DNA of 35,655 bases, from assembly GCF_029051645.1 (NCBI RefSeq), contig NZ_JAACFS010000053.1:1-35655 (forward strand). Direction: 5' to 3'. The stretch's first letter is position 1; every line of letters starts with the position of its first letter. The notes below the pieces were generated by a model, which saw only the letters and a program-made list of their open reading frames with translations, searched no databases and was not told the DNA's origin. The position numbers and the translations under genes are program-made. The DNA is from Bradyrhizobium sp. CSA112. Its GTDB lineage: Bacteria > Pseudomonadota > Alphaproteobacteria > Rhizobiales > Xanthobacteraceae. This document shows, piece by piece, positions 18,696 through 27,257 of this stretch.

Positions 18696-18789
18696 AAAGT
18701 GGTTCACGGATCCGCTCGATGCGGCAACCGGCCGATTCATGCCTTCACATCAACCCTCCACTCGTCGCGATGCCGACTGCAACGCGTCG

Positions 18790-20060
18790 AGGGGAGACGA
18801 TCAAGCACAAAAAGAAGCGCAACAAGAGCGGCTGCCAGCGGCTTGAGGTTGATGACGGCGGCCGTCAGGTAGGCCTGGATCTTCATGTTCGGTAGACCAC
18901 GCCGCGCGCCAGCCCATGCCAGGTCTTGGCTTCGCCATGGAAGCCCTCTGAACGCCAGCGATGGCGCTGATAGAGCCGTCGATCTTGCCAGCTCCATCGC
19001 TCGCGACGGCGGCGGGCGCGGAGCAGTGCAGGATAGTCGTTACCCACAACAACTGCCTTATTAACTCGCCCCTTCGATAGGCAGTCACCCTTGAGCGGAC
19101 ACCGGGAACAATCCTTCGCCTTCGAGGAAAAGAAACGGCCGTGCTTGATGGGTCGCGCGGGGCGCAAGATACGTCCTCGCGGGCACTTCAGGATGTCGTG
19201 CTTGGCGTCGTACCGGAAGCGTCTGAGAGGTACGCGACTCTTGATTGGTTCAGCTTTAGCTGGGATCAGGGCATCGATGCCGCGCCGTTCAAGAGCGCCG
19301 TAGACTTTAGCGTAGGCATAGCCGACATCGGCGGTGACCGTTTTGATTTCGATGCCTGTAATCGCTTCAACCTCATCGACTTGCGGCTCGATCATCTCGC
19401 CTTCGTTCGTTTGTCCAGTTGTGACCGCGACGTCCAGAATGACGCCGACCTTTGTCATCGACGGCCGTGTGCTGCTTGTAAAAGGGCTCCAGCCGCCGGT
19501 TGCGGACATTCGTGGCCATCGTTGCATCGGGATCGGTCGTGCAGACCTTCTTGTACTTGCCGCTCTGCCGGCCCATTCTCTCAACCTCGCTTTCATCCTC
19601 GCCTGATTTCGCTCAGTACATCCAGCACATGCTGCTCGGTGAGGCTATCCCAACTCACGTTGGCGCGGATCAGCGACGCATCGATGTGGACCACCTCCGC
19701 TGTGGCGACCTTGGCCTTCAGGCAGGCCTCGACCGTGCGCTTGAAGATCTTACGGAACCGCTCTTCGCCCCAGCGCTGGCGAATGCGCTTCAGGCTTGAA
19801 TGGTGCGGTAGTTGCTCATGCAGGCTATAACCGACAAACCAGCGGATCGCGATGTTGACCTGAGCTTCACGCATCAGCTTGCGATCGTGCACGATGCCGA
19901 TGAGTAGAACGGCGAGCATCAGCCGTACCGCCGCTTCGGGATCGATGCCGGGCCGTCATTCGCGCAGTAACAGTCAGCGACCTGCGTCCGCGGAAGCAGA
20001 ACAAATGACCGCTCAACAGATCGCGGCGCAGCACCTCTTGCACTGCAACGACAAAGAGGC
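18790..20060 (-). pseudogene. IS1182-family transposase, frameshifted
   Basis: From about 20060 downward: worn N-terminus, then GIDPEAAVRLMLAVLLIGIV, REAQVNIAIRWFVGYSLHEQ, LPHHSSLKRIRQRWGEERFR and EVVHIDASLIRANVSWDSLT (first Asp). A frame change leads to YKKVCTTDPDATMATN and RLEPFYKQHTAVDDK, then another to VGVILDVAVTTGQTNEGEMI, YAYAKVYGALERRGIDALIP, DCSRCPLKGDCLSKGRVNKA and WRSEGFHGEAKTWHGLARGV (last Glu region). A third frame change carries on to MKIQAYLTAAVINLKPLAAA near 18850. The whole element is recognisable but at least three frameshifts kill it. Confidence 0.85.
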
Positions 20061-20253
20061 GAAGCCTTTCCGCTTATGTGGTGCAAGAGGCCCATCCGCG
20101 TAGCGCGCGGTTCAACCGATCCACCAACTCCGTGAACCGAGCGCGCGAACTCGCGCGAATGAGCTTGATGGTTCTTTGTAACGGTTCCGTATAGCGGCTA
20201 AGGCACAAAAGGCGTTTTGCCGCATATTCTTGGGTTGATGCGCCGCAAAAGCC

Positions 20254-21111
20254 TCAGCCCAGCAAGGTCTGCCCATTCTTGGCGACGATAACCTGACGCT
20301 CTCGAACATGAGCTTCGAAAGAAATCGAATTGCCGTCTTTCCAGAGACTAACCGTAATGGTCTCACCCGGGAACACCGGGGCAGAAAAGCGGACCCGATG
20401 ACGCTGGAAGGCAGAGGGATCGTAGTCGGCGTACGTCTGCAAAACGGCCCTGCAGGTCAATCCATACGTGCACATGCCATGGAGAATAGGTTTGGGAAAA
20501 CCGGCCCGGCGCGCGAATTCCGGATCGCTATGCAAGGGATTTCGGTCGCCCGAGAGACGATAGAGCAGTGCTTGGTCGGGCCGGATCGGGATATCGATTG
20601 ACCTGTCCGGCGCCCTGCGGGGCACTTGGTGCGGCTCAGGCATTCCCTCTGATGGCCCGCCAAAGCCGCCGTCGGCCTTGGCAAAGGTCGAGGAAACGAT
20701 GGTGGCGATATCACGATCGCCATCTCTGACCACAATTTCGTTCTGAATGATCGCGCCTTTCTCCTTGCCCTTGTCGTACACGCCGCGCACGCGAGCGTCC
20801 GCGGTAACGCTGGCCGCGACAGGCATCGGCTTGTGAAACGTGATGTCGCGCTCGCCATCAACGACCATGAAGCGGTTGAGGTGTATGACTCCGGGTCGCG
20901 CCCCCCATACACAGACCGAAGCAAAGGTCGGAACCACCTTCAGCGGCTTTGGTGTTGCAAACGCCTCGTTGACAAATTGCAGCTCTCTTTCATTCCGAGG
21001 ATCGGTGCCCATCCCGATGCCAAGCGCATAGAGCATCACCTCGCGATTGCTCCACGAATAGGGAGCCGCTTCGGTTTTGAGTTTGAGTACCGCTGGATAG
21101 TCGATTGGCAT
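20254..21111 (-). CDS. MaoC-like (R)-specific enoyl-CoA hydratase, 2-enoyl-CoA hydratase 2 type
   Basis: A 285-residue double-hotdog hydratase that adds water to a trans-2-enoyl-CoA to give the (R)-3-hydroxyacyl-CoA. The N-terminal MaoC half (residues 1-150) starts YSWSNREVMLYALGIGMG. The C-terminal half carries the hydratase-2 motif YRLSGDRNPLHSDPEFARRA at 184-203 with catalytic D189 and H194, then GFPKPILHGMCTYG. Length fits the two-domain bacterial and peroxisomal type. The ATG has GGAAGGG ahead. It stands alone on the minus strand with IS1182 debris downstream. It would work in acyl-CoA, branched-chain or side-chain degradation; hydratase stereochemistry differs from the crotonase-type enzyme at 12739-13551, so the two are not simple duplicates. 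Confidence 0.92.
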   Translation of the reverse strand: MPIDYPAVLKLKTEAAPYSWSNREVMLYALGIGMGTDPRNERELQFVNEAFATPKPLKVVPTFASVCVWGARPGVIHLNRFMVVDGERDITFHKPMPVAASVTADARVRGVYDKGKEKGAIIQNEIVVRDGDRDIATIVSSTFAKADGGFGGPSEGMPEPHQVPRRAPDRSIDIPIRPDQALLYRLSGDRNPLHSDPEFARRAGFPKPILHGMCTYGLTCRAVLQTYADYDPSAFQRHRVRFSAPVFPGETITVSLWKDGNSISFEAHVRERQVIVAKNGQTLLG

Positions 21112-21619
21112 CGCGCCCTTCCTTGTCGCTGTTCTCGTGACCCAGTCTCTTAGAACTCATGTCCGCTGTCATATATTTGTTTCCCTTTGCAGCTGTACCA
21201 GATCACAGAACCATGTTGCTCTCCAAAGCTGACGCCAAACGTTGCGACTTTATGCCCGAGCCTGTCTCGGTAAGAAAGCGGCACACCGGGTTCGAGAAGA
21301 AGAGCACTCGCCTTGCGCGTCTGAGTGGACTCAGGCCCTCAGCTGCGCAAAAGCAATGGCCATGCCAGCTCCGTTGGCGCGCATCAAGCGCCTGAATACG
21401 CGTTGGAAAGTCTTCGGCGCCCGAAGATGGCCGGGTCCTCAACCTGACGGGGCTTTGTGCCACCGCCAACAGATTGGACACGAATTGCGCACGTCTCAAG
21501 CCGCGCGCAGTGATCCTCTCCCCTGGTCTGTGCACTCCAATTGAGGACGGAATATCCAACTCCCTCTTGAAAGCCCGTTGCGGTCTGACTTTGAATTGCA
21601 ATGATATGGCGCCGCTTCC
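21112..21619. other. no intact gene; possible worn aminotransferase tail
   Basis: A minus-strand frame spans 21203-21601 without a recognisable domain. In another frame, ALLLEPGVPLSYRDRLGHKV near 21210-21300 faintly resembles the C-terminal part of class I aminotransferases, which would fit the aminotransferase N-terminal stub just upstream, but the match is too weak to call. Confidence 0.3.
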
Positions 21620-21748
21620 TTAATGATCTGGCGCATCGAAATCAGGCTCGCCGGTGCCGAGGCGATGAAATTCCTTTCCCTGCCGCTCCAGTTCCGTAGC
21701 AGATCCCGCGATCTTCAGGATCTCCGAGACGCCGATCGTCGACGGGCG
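21620..21748 (-). pseudogene. class I/II aspartate aminotransferase, N-terminal stub
   Basis: The minus frame reads PSTIGVSEILKIAGSATELE then GKEFHRLGTGEPDFDAPDH, and ends at TAA. This matches the N-terminal arm of pyridoxal-phosphate class I aminotransferases (family pattern: a helix of A--L---G-D-I-LG-GEPDFDTP). Only 42 residues remain of about 400; the PLP lysine domain is gone. It lies about 47 bases after the stop of the aldehyde dehydrogenase and may have been its operon partner. Confidence 0.6.
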
Positions 21749-21795
21749 GTGCTCGAACAGCTGGAAGAGCGACGATCGGATTGGGACTGCCTTTC

Positions 21796-23361
21796 TTATA
21801 CCGCGTCGAACTTGACGCCTTGCGCGAGCGGAAGCGTGCGGCCATAGTTGATGGTATTCGTCGCACGACGCATATAGGCCTTCCATGCGTCGGCCCCGGA
21901 CTCGCGTCCGCCACCCGTTTCCTTGTCGCCGCCAAATGCGCCACCGATCTCCGCGCCGGACGGTCCGATATTGACGTTGGCAATGCCGCAATCGGAGCCA
22001 CGCGCCGAAAGGAACGTCTCGGCTTCGCGCAGGTCGTTCGTGAAGATCGAAGACGAAAGCCCTTGCGTAACGGCATTGTGCAGTTCGAGTACGGAATCGA
22101 GATCTCTGTACCTGATCACGTAGAGGATCGGCGCGAAGGTCTCGCGCTCAACCGGCCCCGTCTGCGTTGCCATCTCGACCACGGCCGGACGGACATAGTG
22201 GGCATCGGCTGCGCCCTCGATGACAACACGTTCGCCACCGTGAAGCTGGCCTCCCGCATCCTTTGCAGCATCGAGCGCGCCTCGCATTGCCTGATAGGCT
22301 GCGCCGTCGATCAATGGCCCAACCAAAGTCCCATTTTGAAGCGGATTGCCGATGGTCACGGAGGCGTAGGCGCGTTTCAGTCGTGGCACGAAGCTGTCGT
22401 AGACGCTCTCGTGGACAAAGAGACGGCGTAGCGTCGTGCAACGCTGGCCGGCCGTTCCCATGGCGGCAAAGGCGACGGCGCGCAGGGTGAGATCGAGGTC
22501 GGCTGTCGGCGCGACAATCGCCGCATTGTTCCCGCCGAGCTCGAGAATCGCGCGCGCGAAACGTTTGGCGAGCCGCGGACCGACGGCGCGGCCCATTGCC
22601 GTCGAGCCGGTGGCCGAGACCAAGGGTACCTTGGCATGGTCGACAAGCACTTCGCCGATGTCGCGGCCGCCAAACAGCACGACTGCGAGCCCTTCCGAAG
22701 CGCTCCCGCCTTCCAGCCTGAAGCGCTCCAGCGCTCGGTCAAATAATGCCTGGGTCGCCAGCGCGGTTAGCGGGGCCTTCTCCGAAGGCTTCCAGACGAT
22801 GCTGTTGCCGCAGACAAGTGCCAGCACCGCATTCCATGCCCAGACAGCGACCGGAAAGTTGAAAGCCGAGATGATGCCCGTGACGCCGAGTGGATGCCAG
22901 CTTTCCATCATTCGATGCTCACTGCGCTCGGTGGCGATGGTCAGGCCATGGAGCTGGCGAGATAACCCCACAGCGAAATCGCAGATATCGATCATCTCCT
23001 GGACCTCGCCGAGGCCTTCGGATGCAATCTTGCCAACCTCGATCGAAACGAGCCGGCCCAGCACCGGCTTGTTGGCCCGCAGCTCTTCGCCGAACAGCCG
23101 CACCAGCTCGCCGCGTTTCGGTGCGGGCACCAGTCTCCATACGCGGAAAGCCGCGTGAGCCTTTTCGATTTCCGCCGCTGCGTCCCCGACGCTGATTTCC
23201 TTGACCCACCCGATGGAGGTGCCGGTGATCGGCGTCTGCACGGCAAGTGTCCCCTCCGTGTAGCTACTGCGGCTGACGCCTACTTCGGTGAGAAGCCTGT
23301 CGGTTTCTACCGCAAGATCGGTGTCGCAGGCTTGCGTCTGTGCGGCGGATTTGACGGACAT
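21796..23361 (-). CDS. aldehyde dehydrogenase, ALDH7 type (probable alpha-aminoadipate semialdehyde/P6C dehydrogenase)
   Basis: A 521-residue NAD(P)-dependent aldehyde dehydrogenase. Key residues: N168 in SAFNFPVAVWAWN, the cofactor-binding WKPSEKAPLTALA (190-202), SATGSTAMGRAV (249-260), catalytic E274 in ILELGGNNA and nucleophile C308 in GTAGQRCTTLRRLF. The AFNFPVAVWAWN and TAGQRCTTLRRLF phrases are typical of the ALDH7/antiquitin group, which in bacteria (AmaB) oxidises 2-aminoadipate-6-semialdehyde in lysine and pipecolate breakdown. The start is taken as the ATG at 23359-23361 (GGAAAG ahead); the open frame reaches 23451. Residues 1-35 are a little longer than usual. The aminotransferase stub follows directly, consistent with lost amino-acid catabolism. 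The exact substrate is inferred from family likeness. Confidence 0.88.
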   Translation of the reverse strand: MSVKSAAQTQACDTDLAVETDRLLTEVGVSRSSYTEGTLAVQTPITGTSIGWVKEISVGDAAAEIEKAHAAFRVWRLVPAPKRGELVRLFGEELRANKPVLGRLVSIEVGKIASEGLGEVQEMIDICDFAVGLSRQLHGLTIATERSEHRMMESWHPLGVTGIISAFNFPVAVWAWNAVLALVCGNSIVWKPSEKAPLTALATQALFDRALERFRLEGGSASEGLAVVLFGGRDIGEVLVDHAKVPLVSATGSTAMGRAVGPRLAKRFARAILELGGNNAAIVAPTADLDLTLRAVAFAAMGTAGQRCTTLRRLFVHESVYDSFVPRLKRAYASVTIGNPLQNGTLVGPLIDGAAYQAMRGALDAAKDAGGQLHGGERVVIEGAADAHYVRPAVVEMATQTGPVERETFAPILYVIRYRDLDSVLELHNAVTQGLSSSIFTNDLREAETFLSARGSDCGIANVNIGPSGAEIGGAFGGDKETGGGRESGADAWKAYMRRATNTINYGRTLPLAQGVKFDAV

Positions 23362-23589
23362 GGCAGCTTTCCGACCGTCGTTGATTTGAATGTCCCTGTC
23401 GCCGCCGCGTGCGACGGCTCCTTGATCGAACTGAAGTGACCGTTTGGTCAATGGTTATTCCTCGTCGGGGCGTCCGCCGGGAGCGATCGAAGCTGCTTCA
23501 GCGTCTGATCGAGCGCGGCTTTCCCGGTTACCGCGGATTCCGAGTGCATCACAAGTTCAGGAAGAGAGGCGACCGGCATCATCTTAAGC

Positions 23590-24010
23590 CTCCATCTTGT
23601 CTGCCGTCCATGTCGGGTTGTAGACGCCCAGGGTCGGGATTCGGACAAACGGGCGCGGCCATTCCAGGAACAAGCCCAGCTGAAGGGCAGCCTCGAGTGA
23701 CTCGGTCAGTGGATCGGGATCGTCGAGGGTTAGCGCCAGACCCGCGGCGCCTGATTGGCCCCATTCCTCGAGGACCTCAGGCGACCAGTCGTTGCACGAG
23801 GGGCGGAATGATCACCGGCATTCGGGCCTGGCTCGCGTGGGCGAAGAGCTCCGTCGGCTCGCCGTACAGGAAGGCGGGCTGGACCAGGACCAGCCCGGAG
23901 ATCGCGCAGTCGCACGCGGCGCCTTCCAGCTCTTCCAAGGAGCCGTCGATGATGGGCGCGGCCCGCCGGGTCTCTCGGCGGAAGGCGTGGACCTCGCAGT
24001 CGATCCTCAT
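23590..24010 (-). pseudogene. amidohydrolase family 2 (TIM-barrel) remnant, frameshifted
   Basis: The ATG at 24008-24010 starts MRIDCEVHAFRRET, where the family has a metal-binding HxH after the first Asp; here the first His is Glu. It continues GAACDCAISGLVLVQPAFLY, then stops at 23777. A second frame carries on: NDWSPEVLEEWGQSGAAGLA, LTLDDPDPLTESLEAALQLG and a tail near 23590. About 130 of roughly 280 residues remain, without the later metal ligands. The start codon overlaps the preceding ORF's stop as ATGA, the hallmark of a coupled operon. Confidence 0.55.
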
Positions 24011-24231
24011 GGAACGCCCTCGCCGCAGCGCGCGGCCGGCACAGCGTCCGCGAGGCCCCAGTTCAGCCGCCAAAGCAGGTCCCCGATGGCGACGCGGCGG
24101 GCGTGCAGACGCTTCAGCTTCTGGTCAAGCACGCGGCGGGCGACGCCCCGCTGCGCGTCCGGGCCTTGGCGGTTGACCGTGATGATCACGCCGCTAGAGC
24201 CGAGTCCCAAGATGGAATGCTCACGCACCAT
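24007..24231 (-). CDS. unidentified 74-codon ORF coupled to the amidohydrolase remnant
   Basis: It encodes 74 residues beginning MVREHSILGLGSSGVIITVN and ending GDLLWRLNWGLADAVPAARC plus a short tail. Its stop TGA overlaps the amidohydrolase ATG (ATGA), which supports real translation at some time. I do not recognise the family. The start is uncertain because upstream sequence is disrupted, and the ORF may be the C-terminal end of a longer lost gene. It is probably non-functional, given the state of its partner. Confidence 0.35.
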   Translation of the reverse strand: MVREHSILGLGSSGVIITVNRQGPDAQRGVARRVLDQKLKRLHARRVAIGDLLWRLNWGLADAVPAARCGEGVP

Positions 24232-24826
24232 TCCAAGTAATGGGCTCGCTGTAAATGCTCATTTGGTAATTGCTTAGCGATGTGAGTCGCCTTTGCGAAG
24301 AACGCGCCTGTGGCATTTGACAAACCATAGTCCCTGCAATGGATGTGCGTTCGTCTGCTCGGCTCCCGCCGAGCTTAAGCCGAGGAAGATCACTCAGCCG
24401 TGGACGCCTCATCGGCATATGCTGCTGTGTTGATCCATGACATCGAGGCCGCCCGACCTCAAACCAGCACGAAGCCGCAGTCAGCAAGGCCGCGAGTCCA
24501 AGAGAAACCAGATCTCCGGCTCGAGCAGTAAGGTACGGGAACGCGATGTCCGTTAACTAGCAGCGTCGATAGCAATCGAAGTCGCAATATTCTCTCTTGC
24601 CACATCTCGCGCGTACCCTGGACCTAAGGGCCGAGAACATCCGCTGCAGGTTCTGTCGCCGCGCGGCGTCCTATGATTCACGAGTATGAATTTCATAGCA
24701 GGGCCCGTTAGTGTGCTCTACTCCGGTCTGAGATCTTTCAAAAGATCCGCGCATTTGAGGTCGCACCATCGGGCCAACCGGTCATCAAGTGGCTCGAGCC
24801 AAAATCATATGCTTCCACCAGCCTAT
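24232..24826. other. gene-free stretch containing dispersed repeat copy A
   Basis: No gene is recognised on either strand. The part 24369-24514 is a diverged copy of sequence found again near 34.1 kb and is listed separately. The rest shows nothing I can support. Confidence 0.4.
24369..24514 (+). repeat. dispersed repeat, copy A (about 150 bp)
   Basis: This segment matches 34122-34271 in the same orientation. Shared blocks include GCCGAGCTTAAG, CTCAGCCGTGGACG, TGCTGTGTTGATCCATGACA versus CGCTGTGTTGATCCATGACA, and CAGCACGAAGCCGCAGTC. Identity is roughly 85% by eye with small indels. The two copies are probably ends or remnants of one mobile element type. Copy A has lost the sequence that lies left of copy B. 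Confidence 0.75.
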
Positions 24827-25195
24827 TCAAAGAGCGAAGCGCCGACTGCCCCCATGTCCTATCACCGCCATTTCAAGGATGCTTCCCGCCGCGACAATCC
24901 TTAGCGAGACGAGGCCCGACTCGATAAAGTAGACGTGATCAGGATGCCTTTTCGGCTCTTGCAGCACCATGCGTTCTTTCAGGACGATCGGCTCTAGGAA
25001 CTCCCCTATTGCCACAAGGTCTTGAGGAGAAATTCTCGTTAGAATCACGTTTTTGACGAAGGACCACGTATTGGGGGGCATCCTCCTAGGCCGGTTGAAG
25101 CATCTGCTGTGCGCCGCCCCCTCGCTTGAGAGCAGTATATCCGGAGCTATCAAGCGCACGCGCGGTCGGTCATGGTGTGGTCCGTCTCCTGGCAT
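24827..25195 (-). pseudogene. Crp/Fnr-type regulator, cNMP-binding domain stub
   Basis: The conserved part reads NVILTRISPQDLVAIGEFLE, PIVLKERMVLQEPKR, HVYFIESGLVSLRIV and SILEMAVIGHGG. This is the beta-roll of Crp/Fnr regulators (family pattern LEPV-L--G-VL-EPG--I-HVYF--SG-VSLV). A frameshift near 24850 turns the expected GAVGAS continuation into a short tail with a stop. The dimerisation helix and the DNA-binding HTH are missing, so it cannot act as a regulator. The exact start is unknown: the frame opens at 25195, but similarity begins near 25070. Confidence 0.65.
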
Positions 25196-25559
25196 ACGGA
25201 TTTCTTCTCCGTCGATCCCGCTGACTGTGACGAAATATTGATTGCCGACTGTAGCGGCGTTTCGATCTTGATTAATGCAACGAGCCTCGTGTCGACGCTC
25301 AAATCCCGCTTGCGAGCGTCCTTTTCGACGGAGTCCGACTAGCCGAGCCGGCGGTTGCGCGTAGCGTCAGCGCAACAAACTGCCATTGCGCGGGTCAAAG
25401 CGCGGCAATCCGGTTTGCGCCTCCAGCTGCCTGACATTCATAGTCACTGCATGGGGGGAGATGGCTTTGCGCCTACCTTGGCGAACCTGAGGTCCTTGGG
25501 TTTCTCAGAAAACGGGCCGAGCTTGCCGAAAGGTCCCGTTCTTTATAGTCCCGCCTAGA
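25196..25559. other. no gene recognised
   Basis: There is no ORF with recognisable content. The right end adjoins the 3' end of the IS481 remnant. Confidence 0.35.
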
Positions 25560-26220
25560 CGTGGAGCTCAACAGGCTGTTCCTGGCCAAGCCGAATCTGC
25601 GGATTGGTGGTTTGGAAAAATCGATGCTACCATGCGGGCGGTGCCAGCTGTAGCGGTAAAGCCCATCTTGGCAGCTCAGCGGGGCGCTCGTTTGGGTGTT
25701 TGTAGGCACGTGCACAGGCCCACTCGCGCAAGCTTGTCTGGACGAAGCGTTCGGCCTTTCCATTGTGTCTCGGGCATATAGGCCTTGGTTCGGATATACT
25801 TGAGGCCGAGCTTTTTGCAGGGCTTGGCGAAGGCTCTGGATCGATAGTAGGAGCCGTTGTCGGCCATGACGCGCTGGATGGTCACGCCCAGGCCTGCGTA
25901 AAAGCCGATGGCGGCTTTCAGGAAAGCCACGGCACTCCTCCCTTTTCTCATCCTTCATCACCCGGCTGAAAACGACACGCGAAGCACCGTCGATGCAGAC
26001 GTGAACGCACTCCCAACCGATCGCACGGGTGTTGCTCTGGCCGGTTCGATCGGCGGTGATGCGGTGGTCGATCCGGTTGAACTTGCCGAGCTTTTTGATG
26101 TCGATGTGGATCAATTCGCTGGGATATTCGCGCTCGTAGCGATTGGCGCAGCCGTGGTCAATCCATTTGCCGGTGAGCTCGTCGCCCGAGCCGCCACTCA
26201 GCGGATGGAAGCGGCGGGAG
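25560..26220 (-). pseudogene. IS481-family transposase, truncated and frameshifted
   Basis: The minus strand reads RYEREYPSELIHIDIKKLGK (first Asp), DRTGQSNTRAIGWECVHVCI (second-Asp region approach), then in a second frame FLKAAIGFYAGLGVTIQRVM and ADNGSYYRSRAFAKPCKKLG, then KYIRTKAYMPETQ, and in the first frame again RYSWHRPHGSIDFSKPPIRR (after the last Glu). This is the rve core of IS481/IS3-like integrases. The N-terminal HTH part is missing and several frame changes are present. Confidence 0.8.
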
Positions 26221-26225
26221 CCTTG

Positions 26226-26426
26226 CTAAGGCCACGTGGTCGGAGCGCTGGTCAATGCCGTATGGCCAACTTGCTTGAGAACCTCGACGGACGTGTCTCC
26301 TCCGGAGGCGGCTTCCAGGATTTTGGAAGCGACGTGCGTTCGAGTGCCAGTCTCATGAAGCGAGAGTTCTTTGCAAACCTTATCCAGAACCATACGCAGA
26401 CGGACGGTGGTTTCGGAGTCGAACAT
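26226..26426 (-). CDS. small conserved rhizobial-type protein, 66 residues, function unknown
   Basis: An intact small ORF of 66 residues from the ATG at 26424-26426, with a GGAGG site about 10 bases ahead; an upstream in-frame ATG at 26456 would place the ribosome site inside the gene. The protein runs MFDSETTVRLRMVLDKVCKE, then a helical middle with TRTHVASKILEAASGGDTSV, ending VGHTALTSAPTTWP. I associate this pattern (T-VASKILEAA--G--S--GL---G--AL--APTMW) with small unannotated proteins common in rhizobia, from memory rather than a search. No membrane segment or signal is present; it should be soluble and mostly helical. It survives intact among IS debris. A long inverted repeat lies 35-64 bases ahead and may control it. 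Confidence 0.7.
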   Translation of the reverse strand: MFDSETTVRLRMVLDKVCKELSLHETGTRTHVASKILEAASGGDTSVEVLKQVGHTALTSAPTTWP

Positions 26427-26460
26427 GTGAAGGTCTCCTCCAATTAAGCTCGACAATGAC

Positions 26461-26490
26461 TTATACTGGAACGCGTGTTCCAGGGTATAA
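26461..26490. promoter_or_regulatory. inverted repeat upstream of the 66-aa gene, candidate operator
   Basis: The arms TTATAC-TGGAAC and GTTCCA-GGGTATAA flank a 4-base spacer; the core is TGGAACGCGTGTTCCA. The outer arms pair except for a small bulge. On the minus strand a TATAAG sequence at 26459-26464 overlaps the repeat and could be a -10 element for the gene starting at 26426, so a protein bound here would block it. No regulator can be named. Confidence 0.5.
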
Positions 26491-26799
26491 ACAGATCAAT
26501 TGCCGACGCTGACCGCGGCGCAAATGACTTTGTGATTTACCGTCCTTAAGCCTGCGCATTGATACAACGAATGACGTCGCGAGTCATCGAATTTGTACTT
26601 GCGCCGGCTGAGGCAGCCGCCGCTCCACGCTCAGAGCGAGCGATCAGAAACAGTGCGACATCATTTTCATAGAAGCTTCATGTGGCTGAGGATACCGCGA
26701 AAGCGGTCCGATCACCGATCGGTTCCGCGCACTTCAATCTCCCTCCTCACTCGCAGAACAACTCAAGCGATCGATGGTTTGAGGCGTCGATTTGCAAAA
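26491..26799. other. no gene recognised
   Basis: An open plus-strand frame (26593-27132) crosses this region but is the antisense of the chemoreceptor remnant further right and has no recognisable content. Nothing else is supported. Confidence 0.35.
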
Positions 26800-27000
26800 A
26801 AAGCCGATGAATGTGCTCGCGGATCTCAACAGTCGCATGCGCGCCGGGCTTTGTTGCGAGAGAGATTTCGTTTCATGGGCGGCAACCGCAAACCCTCCGC
26901 CGAGACCGACGCGCGAGACTTCAATCGTCGCGTTCAGCGCGAGCCAATTGGGTCGCCGCCCGATGACGCTGATGTCAAAAGTAGACGATCTGGATGTCTG
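26800..27000 (-). pseudogene. methyl-accepting chemotaxis protein, signalling-tip remnant
   Basis: The minus frame reads NWLALNATIEVSRVGLGGGF followed by AVAAHETKSLSQQS. This is a worn form of the MCP hairpin tip (family pattern TNLLALNATIEAARAGE-GRGFAVVA-EVK-LAEQ). It is preceded by a stop near 27000 and followed by unrelated sequence. Only about 50 of more than 500 residues are recognisable. Confidence 0.65.
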
Positions 27001-27257
27001 CTACCCGCTAATGAGGTTGCGGCGCCATTTGAGCTTCAACGGTGCAGGATAGCCGAGGTCTTCGGTGATCGTGGAAAACGTCAGCTGTCCGGCCAAGCCT
27101 CTATTGTGGATTTCGGACTTCTCGAGCGGTAACGCCGCAAAGGTCGGGAGCGAAAGACCCGTCAACGCGCCAAAGCAGTCGACATCGCGCGGCGCGCGAC
27201 AAAGCTTTGCGACGCGAACCTCGAATCGCTTGCGTCTATCGATAGAGTAAGCCCAAA

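Noticed and set aside
26461..26490. SOS (LexA) box reading of the inverted repeat
   Set aside because: The core fits the Gram-positive GAAC-N4-GTTC form, while alphaproteobacterial LexA boxes usually have the GTTC-N7-GTTC form, and the gene has no SOS link.
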